Source: Saprospiraceae bacterium (lineage in GTDB: Bacteria; Bacteroidota; Bacteroidia; Chitinophagales; Saprospiraceae). Taken from it: a stretch of 36,598 bases of DNA. Position numbers and translations under genes: made by a program. The notes under the pieces were generated by a model. The model made no database searches. It saw only the letters and a program-made list of their open reading frames with translations, and was not told the DNA's origin. Of the stretch, positions 17,806 through 26,842 are shown piece after piece; the first letter of the stretch is position 1; each line of letters opens with the position of its first letter. The stretch lies in assembly GCA_022448955.1 (NCBI GenBank), contig JAKVCU010000059.1:52172-88769 (forward strand), read 5' to 3'.

Positions 17806-18645
17806 ATGCTAGTTGATAAGATTAGAGCATCTTACAGACAATTTTTCTTTACATTATTAACCATTCCAAGTGCCATAGACTTTTTTAAAGAAAATAAACT
17901 TTGGAAGGGCCTCACTCAATATGGTTGGGCTTCAAAATTTTTAATGATCATAGCTGCTATCCTTGGATTAAAATTTATCGATATTCTCTTTGACTATATT
18001 AGTTCGGAACCACAAGATCCACTAACTGTAGCAAGTAATATGGCATTCATGATGCAAGACTTTGCAACAGAGGGTTATGACTTACTATTCTCTGGCGGAA
18101 TGCGTTATGGTATGCTATTCCTTTTGGAAGTTTTCATATTTCACGTAAGTCGAAAAACGCTTCAGATTCTTAATAAATCAGAAAGCGATACCAGTTTTAA
18201 TACCTTTCTTAAAGCACAAATTCGAATGCTTAAGGTAGTCCTTTGGGCATTTGTTATGGAAACTATTGCAACCGTCATCATCAAATTTGCTGTAGGTATA
18301 TACAGCCCACTAGAAGTTATTCAACCTGTACTTACCTTTGGGGTTGCCTGTTATTATATGGGGATACCTATTCTTGATAATTATCATGAGCAATTTGGAA
18401 TGAGCATCAAAGATAGTTTCCGCTATGCTCGTAATTATATTGGTGTAGCCTTGGCAGCAGGATTATTTTTAAGATTAGCTTTTTACATTCCTATTGTTGG
18501 GCCAGTTTTATCACCTATTTTAATTGCAGTAGCCGTATCTTTAGTCATGTATGAGTTATCAGATATTCATCTATTAGGAGAAAACCTAGAGCAAAAGTTA
18601 GTCGAAATAGAGAATAATGATATGCATCAAGATGACTTAGTTTAA
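17806..18645 (+). CDS. Integral membrane protein of unknown function, distantly EI24/CysZ-like
   Basis: A 279-residue protein with a cytoplasmic-looking start (ASYRQFFFTLLTIPSAIDFFKENKLWKGL) and about five to six hydrophobic segments (near 45-62, 100-118, 143-165, 172-190, 213-232 and 236-255). The opening amphipathic helix and the final glycine/proline-rich pair of helices (YIPIVGPVLSPILIAVAVSL) recall EI24/CysZ-type proteins, but the similarity is too weak to assign transport of any substrate. No catalytic motif is seen. SemiSWEET follows 75 bases later in the same direction, so co-expression is possible but not shown. Confidence 0.75.
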   Translation: MLVDKIRASYRQFFFTLLTIPSAIDFFKENKLWKGLTQYGWASKFLMIIAAILGLKFIDILFDYISSEPQDPLTVASNMAFMMQDFATEGYDLLFSGGMRYGMLFLLEVFIFHVSRKTLQILNKSESDTSFNTFLKAQIRMLKVVLWAFVMETIATVIIKFAVGIYSPLEVIQPVLTFGVACYYMGIPILDNYHEQFGMSIKDSFRYARNYIGVALAAGLFLRLAFYIPIVGPVLSPILIAVAVSLVMYELSDIHLLGENLEQKLVEIENNDMHQDDLV

Positions 18646-18720
18646 ATATCAAGCTTACATAAAACTTACTGAAAGGATAAGTAAAGTTCATCTGAATTTC
18701 TTTCCTTTGCACAAAAACGA

Positions 18721-18978
18721 ATGAATATTGAATGGATTGGATTAATAGCTGGAGTTTTGACCACCCTTTCATTTGTGCCTCAGGTATACAGGACTTGGAA
18801 AACAAAATCAGCAGATGATTTATCCTTGGGAATGTTTTTAATGTTTACACTAGGTGTAATTCTATGGTTGATTTATGGATTCTTAATTGATGACCTTCCA
18901 ATCATTTTAGCCAATATCGTAACCCTATCATTGGCAGGTACATTACTTATATTTAAAATTGTATTCCGAAATCATTAA
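18721..18978 (+). CDS. SemiSWEET-type sugar transporter (PQ-loop)
   Basis: An 85-residue protein with three transmembrane helices, the normal size of a bacterial SemiSWEET, which works as a homodimer and moves sugars by facilitated diffusion. The first helix ends in the PQ motif (Pro20-Gln21) followed by VYRTWKTKSADDLSLGMFL, which is typical of the family. The C-terminus overlaps the convergent TetR gene by 26 bases (18953-18978). Substrate cannot be read from the sequence. Confidence 0.92.
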   Translation: MNIEWIGLIAGVLTTLSFVPQVYRTWKTKSADDLSLGMFLMFTLGVILWLIYGFLIDDLPIILANIVTLSLAGTLLIFKIVFRNH

Positions 18979-19585
18979 GTAAGGCTCGCTGTGCTTTTGG
19001 ACTCATATATGGATACAATTCTTCCATTATAGCTGAGTAGTATTTTTGGAATTGCTCTTCTTTATCCAGCTCGTTGTCTAATATTTCAGCAGAGGAAATC
19101 CAAAAGTCTCCTAAAAGATTAATACGTAAGATCAAACTTTTCCACTGCCCTGGATACGCCTCTGGAATCATATTTCCACGCTCTAACATATGTTGAAAGA
19201 TACGCTGAAACTGATCATTCCTAAAGTTTCGTAATGCTATAAAATGTGCCTTGATCTCTGCCTCTTCTCGCATAATATGTACAAAGTCAGTTAGAATAAA
19301 CCGATAATCTTGTAGTAGTCGAAAAGTCTTTTCAGCAGATAACATCATTTGACCTATACCGCTTTTGACATCTTCCATTTGCTTAAATACAAGATTTATC
19401 TTTTCCACTAGCTGCTGGTATAGTGCGTTGATGATATCGGACCTCTTACGAAAGTGGTAGTTCAAGTTTCCCTGACTGATTTTCATCTCCTTTGCAATTT
19501 GACGTAAAGTCACATTACTCATGCCTCGCTCATTAAACAAGCTCAAAGATGTATCTAAGATTTTATTTTTTGTCTTTTTTTTCAT
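18953..19585 (-). CDS. TetR/AcrR-family transcriptional repressor
   Basis: A 210-residue regulator. The N-terminal DNA-binding domain is a clear TetR HTH: NKILDTSLSLFNERGMSNVTLRQIAKEM, then SQGNLNYHFRKRSDII (about residues 7-49). The C-terminal part is helical and ligand-binding by family, with no recognisable ligand signature. It is transcribed divergently from the FAD monooxygenase, 74 bases away, and the gap holds two 18-bp repeats that overlap the monooxygenase promoter; the first begins 2 bases before this start codon. The arrangement suggests it represses both itself and the monooxygenase and is released by the substrate or a related compound. The 3' end overlaps the SemiSWEET gene. Confidence 0.94.
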   Translation of the reverse strand: MKKKTKNKILDTSLSLFNERGMSNVTLRQIAKEMKISQGNLNYHFRKRSDIINALYQQLVEKINLVFKQMEDVKSGIGQMMLSAEKTFRLLQDYRFILTDFVHIMREEAEIKAHFIALRNFRNDQFQRIFQHMLERGNMIPEAYPGQWKSLILRINLLGDFWISSAEILDNELDKEEQFQKYYSAIMEELYPYMSPKAQRALLNDFGIQF

Positions 19586-19586
19586 T

Positions 19587-19632
19587 TTAGCAAACTTGAC
19601 CTAATTGTGTTATATTAGTATATTTGACCTAA
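19587..19632. promoter_or_regulatory. Two TetR operator candidates overlapping the monooxygenase promoter
   Basis: Two 18-bp repeats, TTAG-N5-TTGACCTAA, lie at 19587-19604 and 19615-19632, 28 bp apart; 13 of 18 fixed positions are identical, and the ends TTAG...CTAA are inverted. A Bacteroidota promoter for the plus-strand monooxygenase fits inside them: -33 CTTG at 19595-19598, 20 bases, then -7 TATATTTG at 19619-19626 (matches TAnnTTTG). A repressor on these sites would cover both elements. Confidence 0.72.
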
Positions 19633-19659
19633 AAATAAAACATTCTAAATAAATTTCCC

Positions 19660-20793
19660 ATGAATGGAATCATTATCGGAGGCGGTATAGCTGGTTTGGC
19701 CTGTGCACATGCATTTAATCAAGTGAATATTGAAGCGAAGGTCTATGAAACGACCCCCATACTGAAGGCTGTTGGAGCGGGCCTTGTTTTGGGTACTAAT
19801 GCAATGCAAGTTCTCAATCGTTTGAATTTAGCGCAAGAAGTAATACAGGCAGGAAATGAATTAAAATGCTTTGAGATTACCAATCATCGACTCAAAGCTT
19901 TACAAACTGTTTTCCAAGAAAATACTAAGAAGCGTTTCGGTTTTTATGGTACAGCTATACACAGGGCAAAGCTCCATCAGATCTTAGTAGATCGATTAAA
20001 TGAGGGTCAACTCAAACTAGGATATCAATTAGCGCACCTAGAACAGGATTCTGATAGTTCAATAGCTCACTTTGCAAATGGTCAGTCTCGAAAAGCAGAT
20101 TTTTTTATTGGTGCAGATGGCATCCATTCTAAATTAAGAGAGGCTACATTTCCACCAGTAAAAATGAGGTCAGCAAAACAATACTGTTGGAGAGGCATTA
20201 CCGTTCTTCCTTCTAATTTTCCACACCTAAATAAGGCTATTGAAAGTTGGGGTAATCAAAGAAGATTTGGCCTTATCCCCATAGGAGATCAAAAACTATA
20301 TTGGTTTGCAGTCATATCCGATAGTCAATGGCAAATTCAAGAAAGTAAATCTGATCAATTGGCGTTAATTCATGCCTTTAAAGATTTTCACCCTTTGATA
20401 CATACCGTACTTGAGTCTACGTCAGCATCTGCAATTCTACGAAATGACATTCATGATTTTGCCCCTATTGCACGTTGGTGTAAAAAGAATATATGCTTAA
20501 TTGGCGATGCAGCTCATGCTATGACTCCAAATATGGGTCAGGGTGCTTGTCAAGCTATAGAAGATGCTTACTTTTTAGCGAAAGCTGTAATAAAAGAAAA
20601 TAACAATATTCAACAGGCATTCTTAAACTTCCAATCAGTTAGAAAAATAAGAGTTGACAGAATTGTGAAGCAATCTTCACAAATTGGTAAAATGGCACAT
20701 GTATCAATAGGACAAGGACTGAGGAACTGGCTGATGCGAAGAACCCCTACTAGTATAACACAAAAACAACTTGATTTTCTCTATACAATATAA
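19660..20793 (+). CDS. FAD-dependent aromatic-type monooxygenase
   Basis: A 377-residue flavoprotein of the PHBH/UbiH/salicylate-hydroxylase class A group. The N-terminal dinucleotide motif GGGIAG is at 7-12 with the acidic strand end at Glu30. The second FAD/NAD(P)H motif GADGIHSKLR starts at 151, and the GD motif CLIGDAAHAMTPNMGQGACQ has Gly282-Asp283. These proteins insert one oxygen from O2 into a small organic substrate using NAD(P)H. There is no signal peptide, so it is cytosolic. Divergence from a TetR repressor and the operators between them suggest inducible detoxification, modification of an antibiotic or pigment, or degradation of a xenobiotic. The substrate is not visible. A terminator follows at 20798. 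Confidence 0.92.
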   Translation: MNGIIIGGGIAGLACAHAFNQVNIEAKVYETTPILKAVGAGLVLGTNAMQVLNRLNLAQEVIQAGNELKCFEITNHRLKALQTVFQENTKKRFGFYGTAIHRAKLHQILVDRLNEGQLKLGYQLAHLEQDSDSSIAHFANGQSRKADFFIGADGIHSKLREATFPPVKMRSAKQYCWRGITVLPSNFPHLNKAIESWGNQRRFGLIPIGDQKLYWFAVISDSQWQIQESKSDQLALIHAFKDFHPLIHTVLESTSASAILRNDIHDFAPIARWCKKNICLIGDAAHAMTPNMGQGACQAIEDAYFLAKAVIKENNNIQQAFLNFQSVRKIRVDRIVKQSSQIGKMAHVSIGQGLRNWLMRRTPTSITQKQLDFLYTI

Positions 20794-20797
20794 AAAA

Positions 20798-20838
20798 GAC
20801 TGCTTCATAAGAGTAGTATGAAGTAGTCTACTATTTTT
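20798..20838 (+). terminator. Terminator after the monooxygenase gene
   Basis: GACTGCTTCAT (20798-20808) pairs with ATGAAGTAGTC (20818-20828), 11 pairs with one G-U, and is followed by TACTATTTTT. It begins 4 bases after the stop codon. Confidence 0.75.
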
Positions 20839-20916
20839 ACTAATGCCCGAAAAAATAGTTTTTCCTATTGATATAGCATTACAAAAATGCGTTTTTCTTG
20901 GTTTAAGGAAGACAAC

Positions 20917-20958
20917 AAAAAATGGACCATGCCTATTCGACACTGGTCCATTTTTTTT
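20917..20958. terminator. Strong bidirectional terminator
   Basis: AAAAAATGGACCA (20917-20929) and TGGTCCATTTTTT (20944-20956) form a perfect 13-bp stem with a 14-base loop. Eight T residues end the plus strand and the A run gives T residues on the minus strand, so it can end both the monooxygenase transcript and the convergent coiled-coil gene. Confidence 0.85.
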
Positions 20959-21062
20959 GAACAATTTATTGCTATTTTTGATAAAAGAGTCACTATACCT
21001 CAAATATTAGCTTGACCCTCTTTTTTTGGGTTTACATACTTTTTGAGATACAGTCAAAGAAA

Positions 21063-22520
21063 TTAATCTTCTTTTTGCTCTTCTTTATCTGATGGAACGT
21101 CTTCAGCAGATTCATTCTTAGGAGTATCTTCTTTTTGCTCTTTTTCATCATCCTCATCCTCCTCTCCAAGTACTTTATCCTTTAAATCATCAATAGCATC
21201 TTCAATTTTATCCTCTACAACTTCAGCTACTGCTTTTACGGTATCGACAACATCTTCCAATGCTTCACCGACAGTAGTTCCGATGGCAGATAGTAAACTC
21301 TCTTCTTTCGGTTCTTCTTCTTTCTTAGTAGAAGTGCCTTTGATGGCTTCAGCTGCTTTTTCTAACTTATCTGCTGCTTCTTCTCTTTTCGCAGCACTTT
21401 CCATTACTTGCTGCTTTATTTTTTCTTCTGCTTCTTTTTTGGCCTTCTCTAGTTCTTCGCGCTTTGCTCTATCTGCATCTTTTACTTTCTGCTTTTCAAC
21501 ACGTCCTTCTAGTTCAGTCTTTGTACTTTGCATTTCGCCTAACTTCTCTTTTTTAGAACGAATGCGTTCTTCGATCATTTTTATCTTTGCTTTACGAATT
21601 TGTGCTTCTAACTGGCCATCGGTGGAAGCAATTTTTCTATTCTGGAACTCCAGATCATTTTCATCTCTTTTTATGGAGTTTTCCATTTTTTCAATAGCTG
21701 CAAGAAGGCCATCATAACGACGCTTCAAGCGATCCATTGGCGAACTTCCTTCATCTCTATTTCCAAAGCGTTTCTCCTTTACTTCCTTGAAAGCTGCATC
21801 TAATCGTTCCCAAACTTTAGAACGATGATCACGTGTTAGCTTGCTATCCCTAAAATTGCGTTGAATCCCTTTTAACTCGTCAAAAATAGGTTGTAATCTT
21901 AATCCTTCAGAAACACGGCGTTCAACATCACCTAGTATTTCCATAAATTTGTCGAGATTTTCTTTTGATCTTACCTCAAACTCTTGATCCATTTTGGATC
22001 TTAAATCTTTGAGTTTTGTAAATAAAGCGTTGGTATTATCACGTAGTGTATTTGCATGATCTCTAAAAAGATTTTTTTCTCGTACTTGAGTCTGTACCTT
22101 ATTCCAAAAAGTTTTTAGCGATTCCCACATAGAAGAATCATATTTCTCCAACTGTTCGATACGATCTTGTAGGTCATTCAACTCAGATTGATAAGCTTCA
22201 TTTAACTTGGAAGAAAGTACAACAAAATGCCATTCTGTCTGAGCACGTTGGATAACATCACCTCTTTCCACCTTCAAGCTTTCTGGTAGTAAGCCATCAG
22301 TCACAGAAAGTTCTCTTTCTTCTATAGTATATCCCTCTGGAAATTCAACTGTTTTTCCATCGCGCCATTCGTTCATCAATTGTTGACTGAATTCTTCTGT
22401 TGCAATATTCTCAGGAAAAGTGTACAATTTAACTTTATTGACTTCTGCCAAAAGTTCAAGTGCAATCAGTACGCGTTCTTCTTGGGCATTAGCCCCCCAA
22501 AGTACAAGCTTGGTCTTCAT
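21063..22520 (-). CDS. Unidentified cytoplasmic coiled-coil protein with acidic C-terminal tail
   Basis: A 485-residue protein with no signal peptide or membrane segment. Residues 1-100 look globular ([22 protein letters not shown], an alpha/beta-like start). The rest is charged and helical: a heptad-like region from about 110 to 380 with many Lys/Glu pairs ([19 protein letters not shown]), then a tail from about 400 built from Glu, Asp and Lys with two helical [16 protein letters not shown]-like amphipathic stretches, ending [14 protein letters not shown] do not recognise a named family. A scaffolding or structural role is plausible but unproven. It is transcribed alone, between the terminator at 20917 and a gap of about 500 bases. 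Confidence 0.82.
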   Translation of the reverse strand: MKTKLVLWGANAQEERVLIALELLAEVNKVKLYTFPENIATEEFSQQLMNEWRDGKTVEFPEGYTIEERELSVTDGLLPESLKVERGDVIQRAQTEWHFVVLSSKLNEAYQSELNDLQDRIEQLEKYDSSMWESLKTFWNKVQTQVREKNLFRDHANTLRDNTNALFTKLKDLRSKMDQEFEVRSKENLDKFMEILGDVERRVSEGLRLQPIFDELKGIQRNFRDSKLTRDHRSKVWERLDAAFKEVKEKRFGNRDEGSSPMDRLKRRYDGLLAAIEKMENSIKRDENDLEFQNRKIASTDGQLEAQIRKAKIKMIEERIRSKKEKLGEMQSTKTELEGRVEKQKVKDADRAKREELEKAKKEAEEKIKQQVMESAAKREEAADKLEKAAEAIKGTSTKKEEEPKEESLLSAIGTTVGEALEDVVDTVKAVAEVVEDKIEDAIDDLKDKVLGEEDEDDEKEQKEDTPKNESAEDVPSDKEEQKED

Positions 22521-23027
22521 AAGTTAGCTATCAAATTTTCAAAAAATAGTGGTAATACCATTTCAGTACAACTGTAGTGGTAAGTCACATACAATACTTG
22601 TTGTTGCAAAATCAACGCAAAACTAATGAAATCAAAAGAATCCAAATAGGCTTAATTTTGCGCTTTGCTCATCTGCGATCAAAATTATAGAAAAAATGAA
22701 TCAATAACCATTTTGCGGCGGCTTTTATTTCATGTAAAAGAGTACAAAACCACTCATTAAGGTACATTTTCATTGATTATTTTATCAAAATCGACATTCT
22801 TCTAAAAAATAGCAGCATCTTTTAAGCAAGCTGCTGTCTATTTTTATTGAAATTTTAATCTGGAGCTTATTCAAAAATATAGCTTACCATTTTACAAATA
22901 ATGCATAAAGCAGGTGACGCTTTCATTTTTTCGTCCTATCCGAATGGATGAGATTTAGAGAGAAGTACACCTCGACACTCCTGCAATCATTCTAGATTGG
23001 TAATATATTTTTTAAACAATTTCCTAA
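22521..23027. other. Intergenic region between coiled-coil gene and asd
   Basis: A 507-base AT-rich region without a supported gene. It contains a small palindrome TGGTAATACCA at 22550-22560 (30 bases upstream of the coiled-coil gene) and the terminator at 22805-22845. Confidence 0.5.
22805..22845. terminator. Bidirectional hairpin terminator downstream of asd
   Basis: AAAAATAG plus CAGCA (22805-22817) pair with TGCTG (22832-22836) and CTATTTTT (22838-22845), 13 pairs with one bulged T. Both strands end in a T-run. On the minus strand it lies about 180 bases after asd. Confidence 0.75.
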
Positions 23028-24047
23028 TTAAGCATTGACTGTTGTTACTCCGACTAACTTATTTTCTACTAAATATTCCGCAATTTGAACGGCATTTGTA
23101 GCAGCTCCTTTTCTAAGATTATCTGCTACAATCCAGAGATTAAGTCCATTATCTATGGATTCGTCTCTTCTTACTCTACCCACAAATACTTCATCTTTGT
23201 CTTTAGCAAAAAGAGGCATTGGATACTTATTGTTTGATGTATCGTCTGTTAATTCAACACCAGCTGCCTCAGAAAGTAATTGTTTGACTTGCTGCATGTC
23301 AAATGGCTTTTCGAATTCTACGTTTACAGATTCTGAATGTCCTCCATCTACAGGTACACGTACAGCCGTAGCTGTAATTCTTAAATTCTGATCGGATAAA
23401 ATCTTTCTTGTTTCGTGCACAAGTTTCATTTCCTCCTTTGTGTAATCATTCTCTAAAAAGATATCACAGTGAGGCAAGCAATTTTCAAAAATTTGATAGT
23501 TATATGCCATTTCACCTTCTTTAGGTTTAAAGCCTTTTTTCTCTAATTGATATTGCTTTACTGCTTGCATGCCTGTGCCAGTAAAAGACTGGTATGTTGA
23601 AACAACTAAGCGTCTGATTTTAAAATTTTTATGCAGTGGAGCTAAAGCAACTACCATTTGAATAGTAGAGCAATTAGGGTTGGCAATAATTTTATCATCT
23701 GCAGTTAATTCAGAAGCATTAATCTCTGGCACCACTAATTTCTTATTTGGATCCATGCGCCAAGCAGAAGAATTGTCAATCACAGTTGTACCAACTGCTG
23801 CAAATTCAGGAGCCCATTCTTTAGATGTCGAACCACCTGCCGAGAAGATAGCAATATCAGGTGCAAGAGCAATAGCATCTTCCATGCCAATCACCTTATA
23901 TTTTTTACCCTTAAAAATAATTTCCTTCCCAATAGAACGACTAGATGCTACTGGTAAAAATTCACTTACAGGGAAGTTTCGTTCTTCCAAGACTTTGCAC
24001 ATGACCGTACCAACGAGGCCAGTTACGCCAACAACAGCAACCTTCAT
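23028..24047 (-). CDS. asd: Aspartate-semialdehyde dehydrogenase
   Basis: A 339-residue cytosolic enzyme that reduces aspartyl phosphate to aspartate semialdehyde with NADPH, on the path to lysine, meso-diaminopimelate, threonine and methionine. The N-terminus has the Rossmann motif VVGVTGLVG at 5-13; the active-site Cys126 is in NPNCST and His237 in GGHSES. SSRSIGKEI, SAWRMDP and YQSFTGTGMQAV are family blocks. Length is normal. The frame extends to 24077, but MKVAVVG at 24047 is the natural start because the extra 10 residues precede the Rossmann strand. The gene stands alone, divergent from the lamin-tail protein, with a hairpin terminator downstream. Confidence 0.97.
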   Translation of the reverse strand: MKVAVVGVTGLVGTVMCKVLEERNFPVSEFLPVASSRSIGKEIIFKGKKYKVIGMEDAIALAPDIAIFSAGGSTSKEWAPEFAAVGTTVIDNSSAWRMDPNKKLVVPEINASELTADDKIIANPNCSTIQMVVALAPLHKNFKIRRLVVSTYQSFTGTGMQAVKQYQLEKKGFKPKEGEMAYNYQIFENCLPHCDIFLENDYTKEEMKLVHETRKILSDQNLRITATAVRVPVDGGHSESVNVEFEKPFDMQQVKQLLSEAAGVELTDDTSNNKYPMPLFAKDKDEVFVGRVRRDESIDNGLNLWIVADNLRKGAATNAVQIAEYLVENKLVGVTTVNA

Positions 24048-24244
24048 GAGTTTAGTTTTAACTATTAATAAAATCAAATATCAAAGGGCTAAAAGATCAA
24101 CCCTAAATAATTTTTAAATTCGAAGCCTTCTGCTTCTCATAATTTTGCTTAGAAACAAATGAGAGAATTGTAATAAGCCAATTCTTTGGTTTTATTAACG
24201 CGCAAATATACAAGCATTCTAGCTTTATTGCTATTTTTGGCCAT

Positions 24245-26842
24245 ATGAAACCAGCAATTTTATCCTTCTTTATTTTGCTTTTGATCCCCTGCATAATGCA
24301 GGCCCAATTTATGGAGTCTTTTACAGACGGAAATATTAATGAAAACCCTACTTGGTTTGGTCAGCTCGATGCCTTTCAAGTCAATGATGGAATACTACAG
24401 CTATTTGACCAAAACCCAACTTCAAACAATAAAACCTATCTCTACACGCCCATTCCTGTCAATGATTCTGGAATAGTTAGTTGGGAATGTTATATAAAAA
24501 TGGATTTTGCGCCAAGCAGTTCTAACTTTGCTAGTATCATACTTAATGCTAATCAAGCCAATTTTGAGGATGCCACCGAAGCCTTTTACTTAAAAATTGG
24601 TGGTATCTCTGGAAGTGAGGATGCCATAGAATTATTTCACCGATCTGGTGGAAGTGACCAATTAATTTTAAGCGGAATGTCTGGCGGAGCTGGTTCAAAT
24701 CCAGTTGAGGTGGGTGTAAGAATTACCAGAGCCCCAAATGGAGACTGGGAACTAGCAACAGATTACACTGGTGGAACTAATTTTATTGTAGAATCTAGTG
24801 CCAATAGTACAGGGTCCCTTAATGGGCCGTTTTTTGGTTTATTATGTACTTACACCTCTTCAAGAAATGAATCTTTTTTCTTTGACGATATTATCATCAA
24901 TGGCTTTGCACCAGATGAAACTCCGCCTGAACTTATAGAAACTAATATCATATCATCAGTGGAAGTAGAGCTCGTATTTAATGAATTGATGGAAATTGAT
25001 GGGTTGCAAAATACAGCAAATTATAGTGTAGATAATGGTATCGGAAGTCCTACTAATGCAGCCGTAGATTCGGCAGATCCCACTCGTGTTTTACTCACCT
25101 TCACTACGCCATTACAGAGTACAATAGAATATATTCTGACCTTAAACAATTTAAGTGATATTGCATCTAATGTACTTAATACCACTACCACACTTCAATT
25201 TTTTGAGGTAGAGGAAGCTATTCCTGGAGACTGGTTTATCACTGAATTTATGGTTGACCCTACTCCTTCTCAAGGACTCCCAGAAGCAGAATATATTGAA
25301 CTGCTAAATGCAAGTAATAAAATACTCAACTTAAATCAATTACAAATTTCAATAGGCAGTAACTCTAAAGCATTACCTAGCGCCCTTGTACTTCCAAATA
25401 CCTACGTTATTCTCTGTAATGCTGATTCAGCTGAAGAGTTGGAAGCCTTCGGACAAGTAGTGGGTATAAATAGCTCACCTATATTAACTAATACAGGAGG
25501 AGACATTACCCTTAGCAGTCTTCAAAATGTTATATTTGAAAGCATAAGTTATTCCAACGAATGGTATAAAGATAATATCAAAGATGATGGAGGATTTAGC
25601 CTAGAGCGAACAAATATAACAGGAGATCCAAATTGCGCTGCTAATTGGATTGCCTCTAACTCAGCAATTGGTGGAACTCCGGGGAGCATCAATTCTGTAG
25701 ATGGGCTAAATGTGGATAGTGAAGCACCTAATTTTACGGCTATACAATTGATTGATGCAAGTACGCTGCACATTTCGATTGATGAAGCTGTAGAAATCGC
25801 TTCTGCAGAAGATATAAGTATTTATTCTATTTCTCCAGCTATTGGTATCCTGCAAGTTACTTTACAACTTCCGGAACGTAAAGAACTAATGATTGAATTA
25901 GCAGAAGATATTCAAGTTGGGCAACTCTATGAATTAACCATTGCACCTGGAATTACAGATTGTGCTGGCAATATAGCTACAGATAGTCGATCTACTACTT
26001 TTGCTCTTCCAGAAGCGCCCCTTACAGCTGATATCATAATTAATGAAATTTTATTCAACCCTGAAATTGGAGGAACCGATTTCATTGAGTTTTATAATCG
26101 TAGCAATAAATTTATCAATCTGAATGAATTTGCAATAATTAATACTGCAAAATTACAAGCAGATATAGTTGAGCTAGATGTCTTATTCCCTCCTCAATCT
26201 TATTTAGTTTTTACCGAAGATATACAGGATATAAAATCTAGATATACTATACTCAATGAGGATGCATTTTTTGAGCATCCTATTCCAAGTTTGGACGATA
26301 AAGAAGGGAATATAAGTATTCGTTGGCGTGGTATTTCCTTGGATTCATTTGACTATTCCGAAAGCTATCACTTTCCACTTTTAGAAGACAAAAACGGTGT
26401 TTCTTTGGAGCGGATTTCTTTTGATGCACCTACTGCCAGCAGTGGAAATTGGCATTCTGCAGCTGCTACTGCGGGTTTTGCAACCCCAGGCTATCAGAAT
26501 TCCCAAAGTCGAATGGTAGAAGCTCCAGATAATGCTTCCATTAATATTCCAGAAAAGACATTCTCTCCTAATGAAGATGGTGATCGAGATGTTCTACTGA
26601 TGAATTATGTTCTCAACGATCCAGGTTATGTATTGAATCTACAGATTTTTGATACTGAGGGCCGTCTGATTAAACGACTTTATAATAATGAGTTCCTTTC
26701 CATTGAAGGCGTCTTGCAATGGGATGGTACAACTATGGATGGGATATTAGCCAATAAGGGGATATATATTTTGTGGATAGAGCTCATTACTCCAAATGGA
26801 GCCGTGAATCGCTACAAAGAGGTGGTGGTTTTAGCTAAATAA
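24245..26842 (+). CDS. Exported lamin-tail/Ig-like surface protein with gliding-type C-terminal domain
   Basis: An 865-residue secreted protein. The signal peptide (MKPAILSFFILLLIPCIMQAQ) is followed by a jelly-roll-like region to about 220. A Big_5-type Ig domain lies at about 225-320, then a lamin-tail domain (about 330-445; WFITEFMVDPTP, EYIELLN). A second Big_5-like unit (about 490-585) and a second lamin-tail domain (about 597-700; INEILFNPEIGG, FIEFYNRS) follow. The end (about 770-865) has FSPNEDGDRD, FDTEGRLIKRLYNN and GVLQWDGTTMDG, matching the FlgD-like / gliding-associated C-terminal domain that often marks type IX secretion cargo. Function is probably surface attachment or binding of DNA or polysaccharide; no catalytic motif was seen. 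ATG 24245 is supported by the signal peptide. Confidence 0.88.
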   Translation: MKPAILSFFILLLIPCIMQAQFMESFTDGNINENPTWFGQLDAFQVNDGILQLFDQNPTSNNKTYLYTPIPVNDSGIVSWECYIKMDFAPSSSNFASIILNANQANFEDATEAFYLKIGGISGSEDAIELFHRSGGSDQLILSGMSGGAGSNPVEVGVRITRAPNGDWELATDYTGGTNFIVESSANSTGSLNGPFFGLLCTYTSSRNESFFFDDIIINGFAPDETPPELIETNIISSVEVELVFNELMEIDGLQNTANYSVDNGIGSPTNAAVDSADPTRVLLTFTTPLQSTIEYILTLNNLSDIASNVLNTTTTLQFFEVEEAIPGDWFITEFMVDPTPSQGLPEAEYIELLNASNKILNLNQLQISIGSNSKALPSALVLPNTYVILCNADSAEELEAFGQVVGINSSPILTNTGGDITLSSLQNVIFESISYSNEWYKDNIKDDGGFSLERTNITGDPNCAANWIASNSAIGGTPGSINSVDGLNVDSEAPNFTAIQLIDASTLHISIDEAVEIASAEDISIYSISPAIGILQVTLQLPERKELMIELAEDIQVGQLYELTIAPGITDCAGNIATDSRSTTFALPEAPLTADIIINEILFNPEIGGTDFIEFYNRSNKFINLNEFAIINTAKLQADIVELDVLFPPQSYLVFTEDIQDIKSRYTILNEDAFFEHPIPSLDDKEGNISIRWRGISLDSFDYSESYHFPLLEDKNGVSLERISFDAPTASSGNWHSAAATAGFATPGYQNSQSRMVEAPDNASINIPEKTFSPNEDGDRDVLLMNYVLNDPGYVLNLQIFDTEGRLIKRLYNNEFLSIEGVLQWDGTTMDGILANKGIYILWIELITPNGAVNRYKEVVVLAK

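Noticed and set aside
21283-21717. A 144-codon plus-strand frame inside the coiled-coil gene
   Set aside because: It is the antisense of the Lys/Glu-rich coiled coil, giving a low-complexity Ser/Phe-rich product. No family resemblance.
23680-24117. A 145-codon plus-strand frame antisense to asd
   Set aside because: It lies fully across the well-conserved asd sequence and its translation has no protein-like motifs.
24232-24239. TATTTTTG as a promoter -7 element for the lamin-tail gene
   Set aside because: It lies only 5 bases before the ATG and has no -33 partner.
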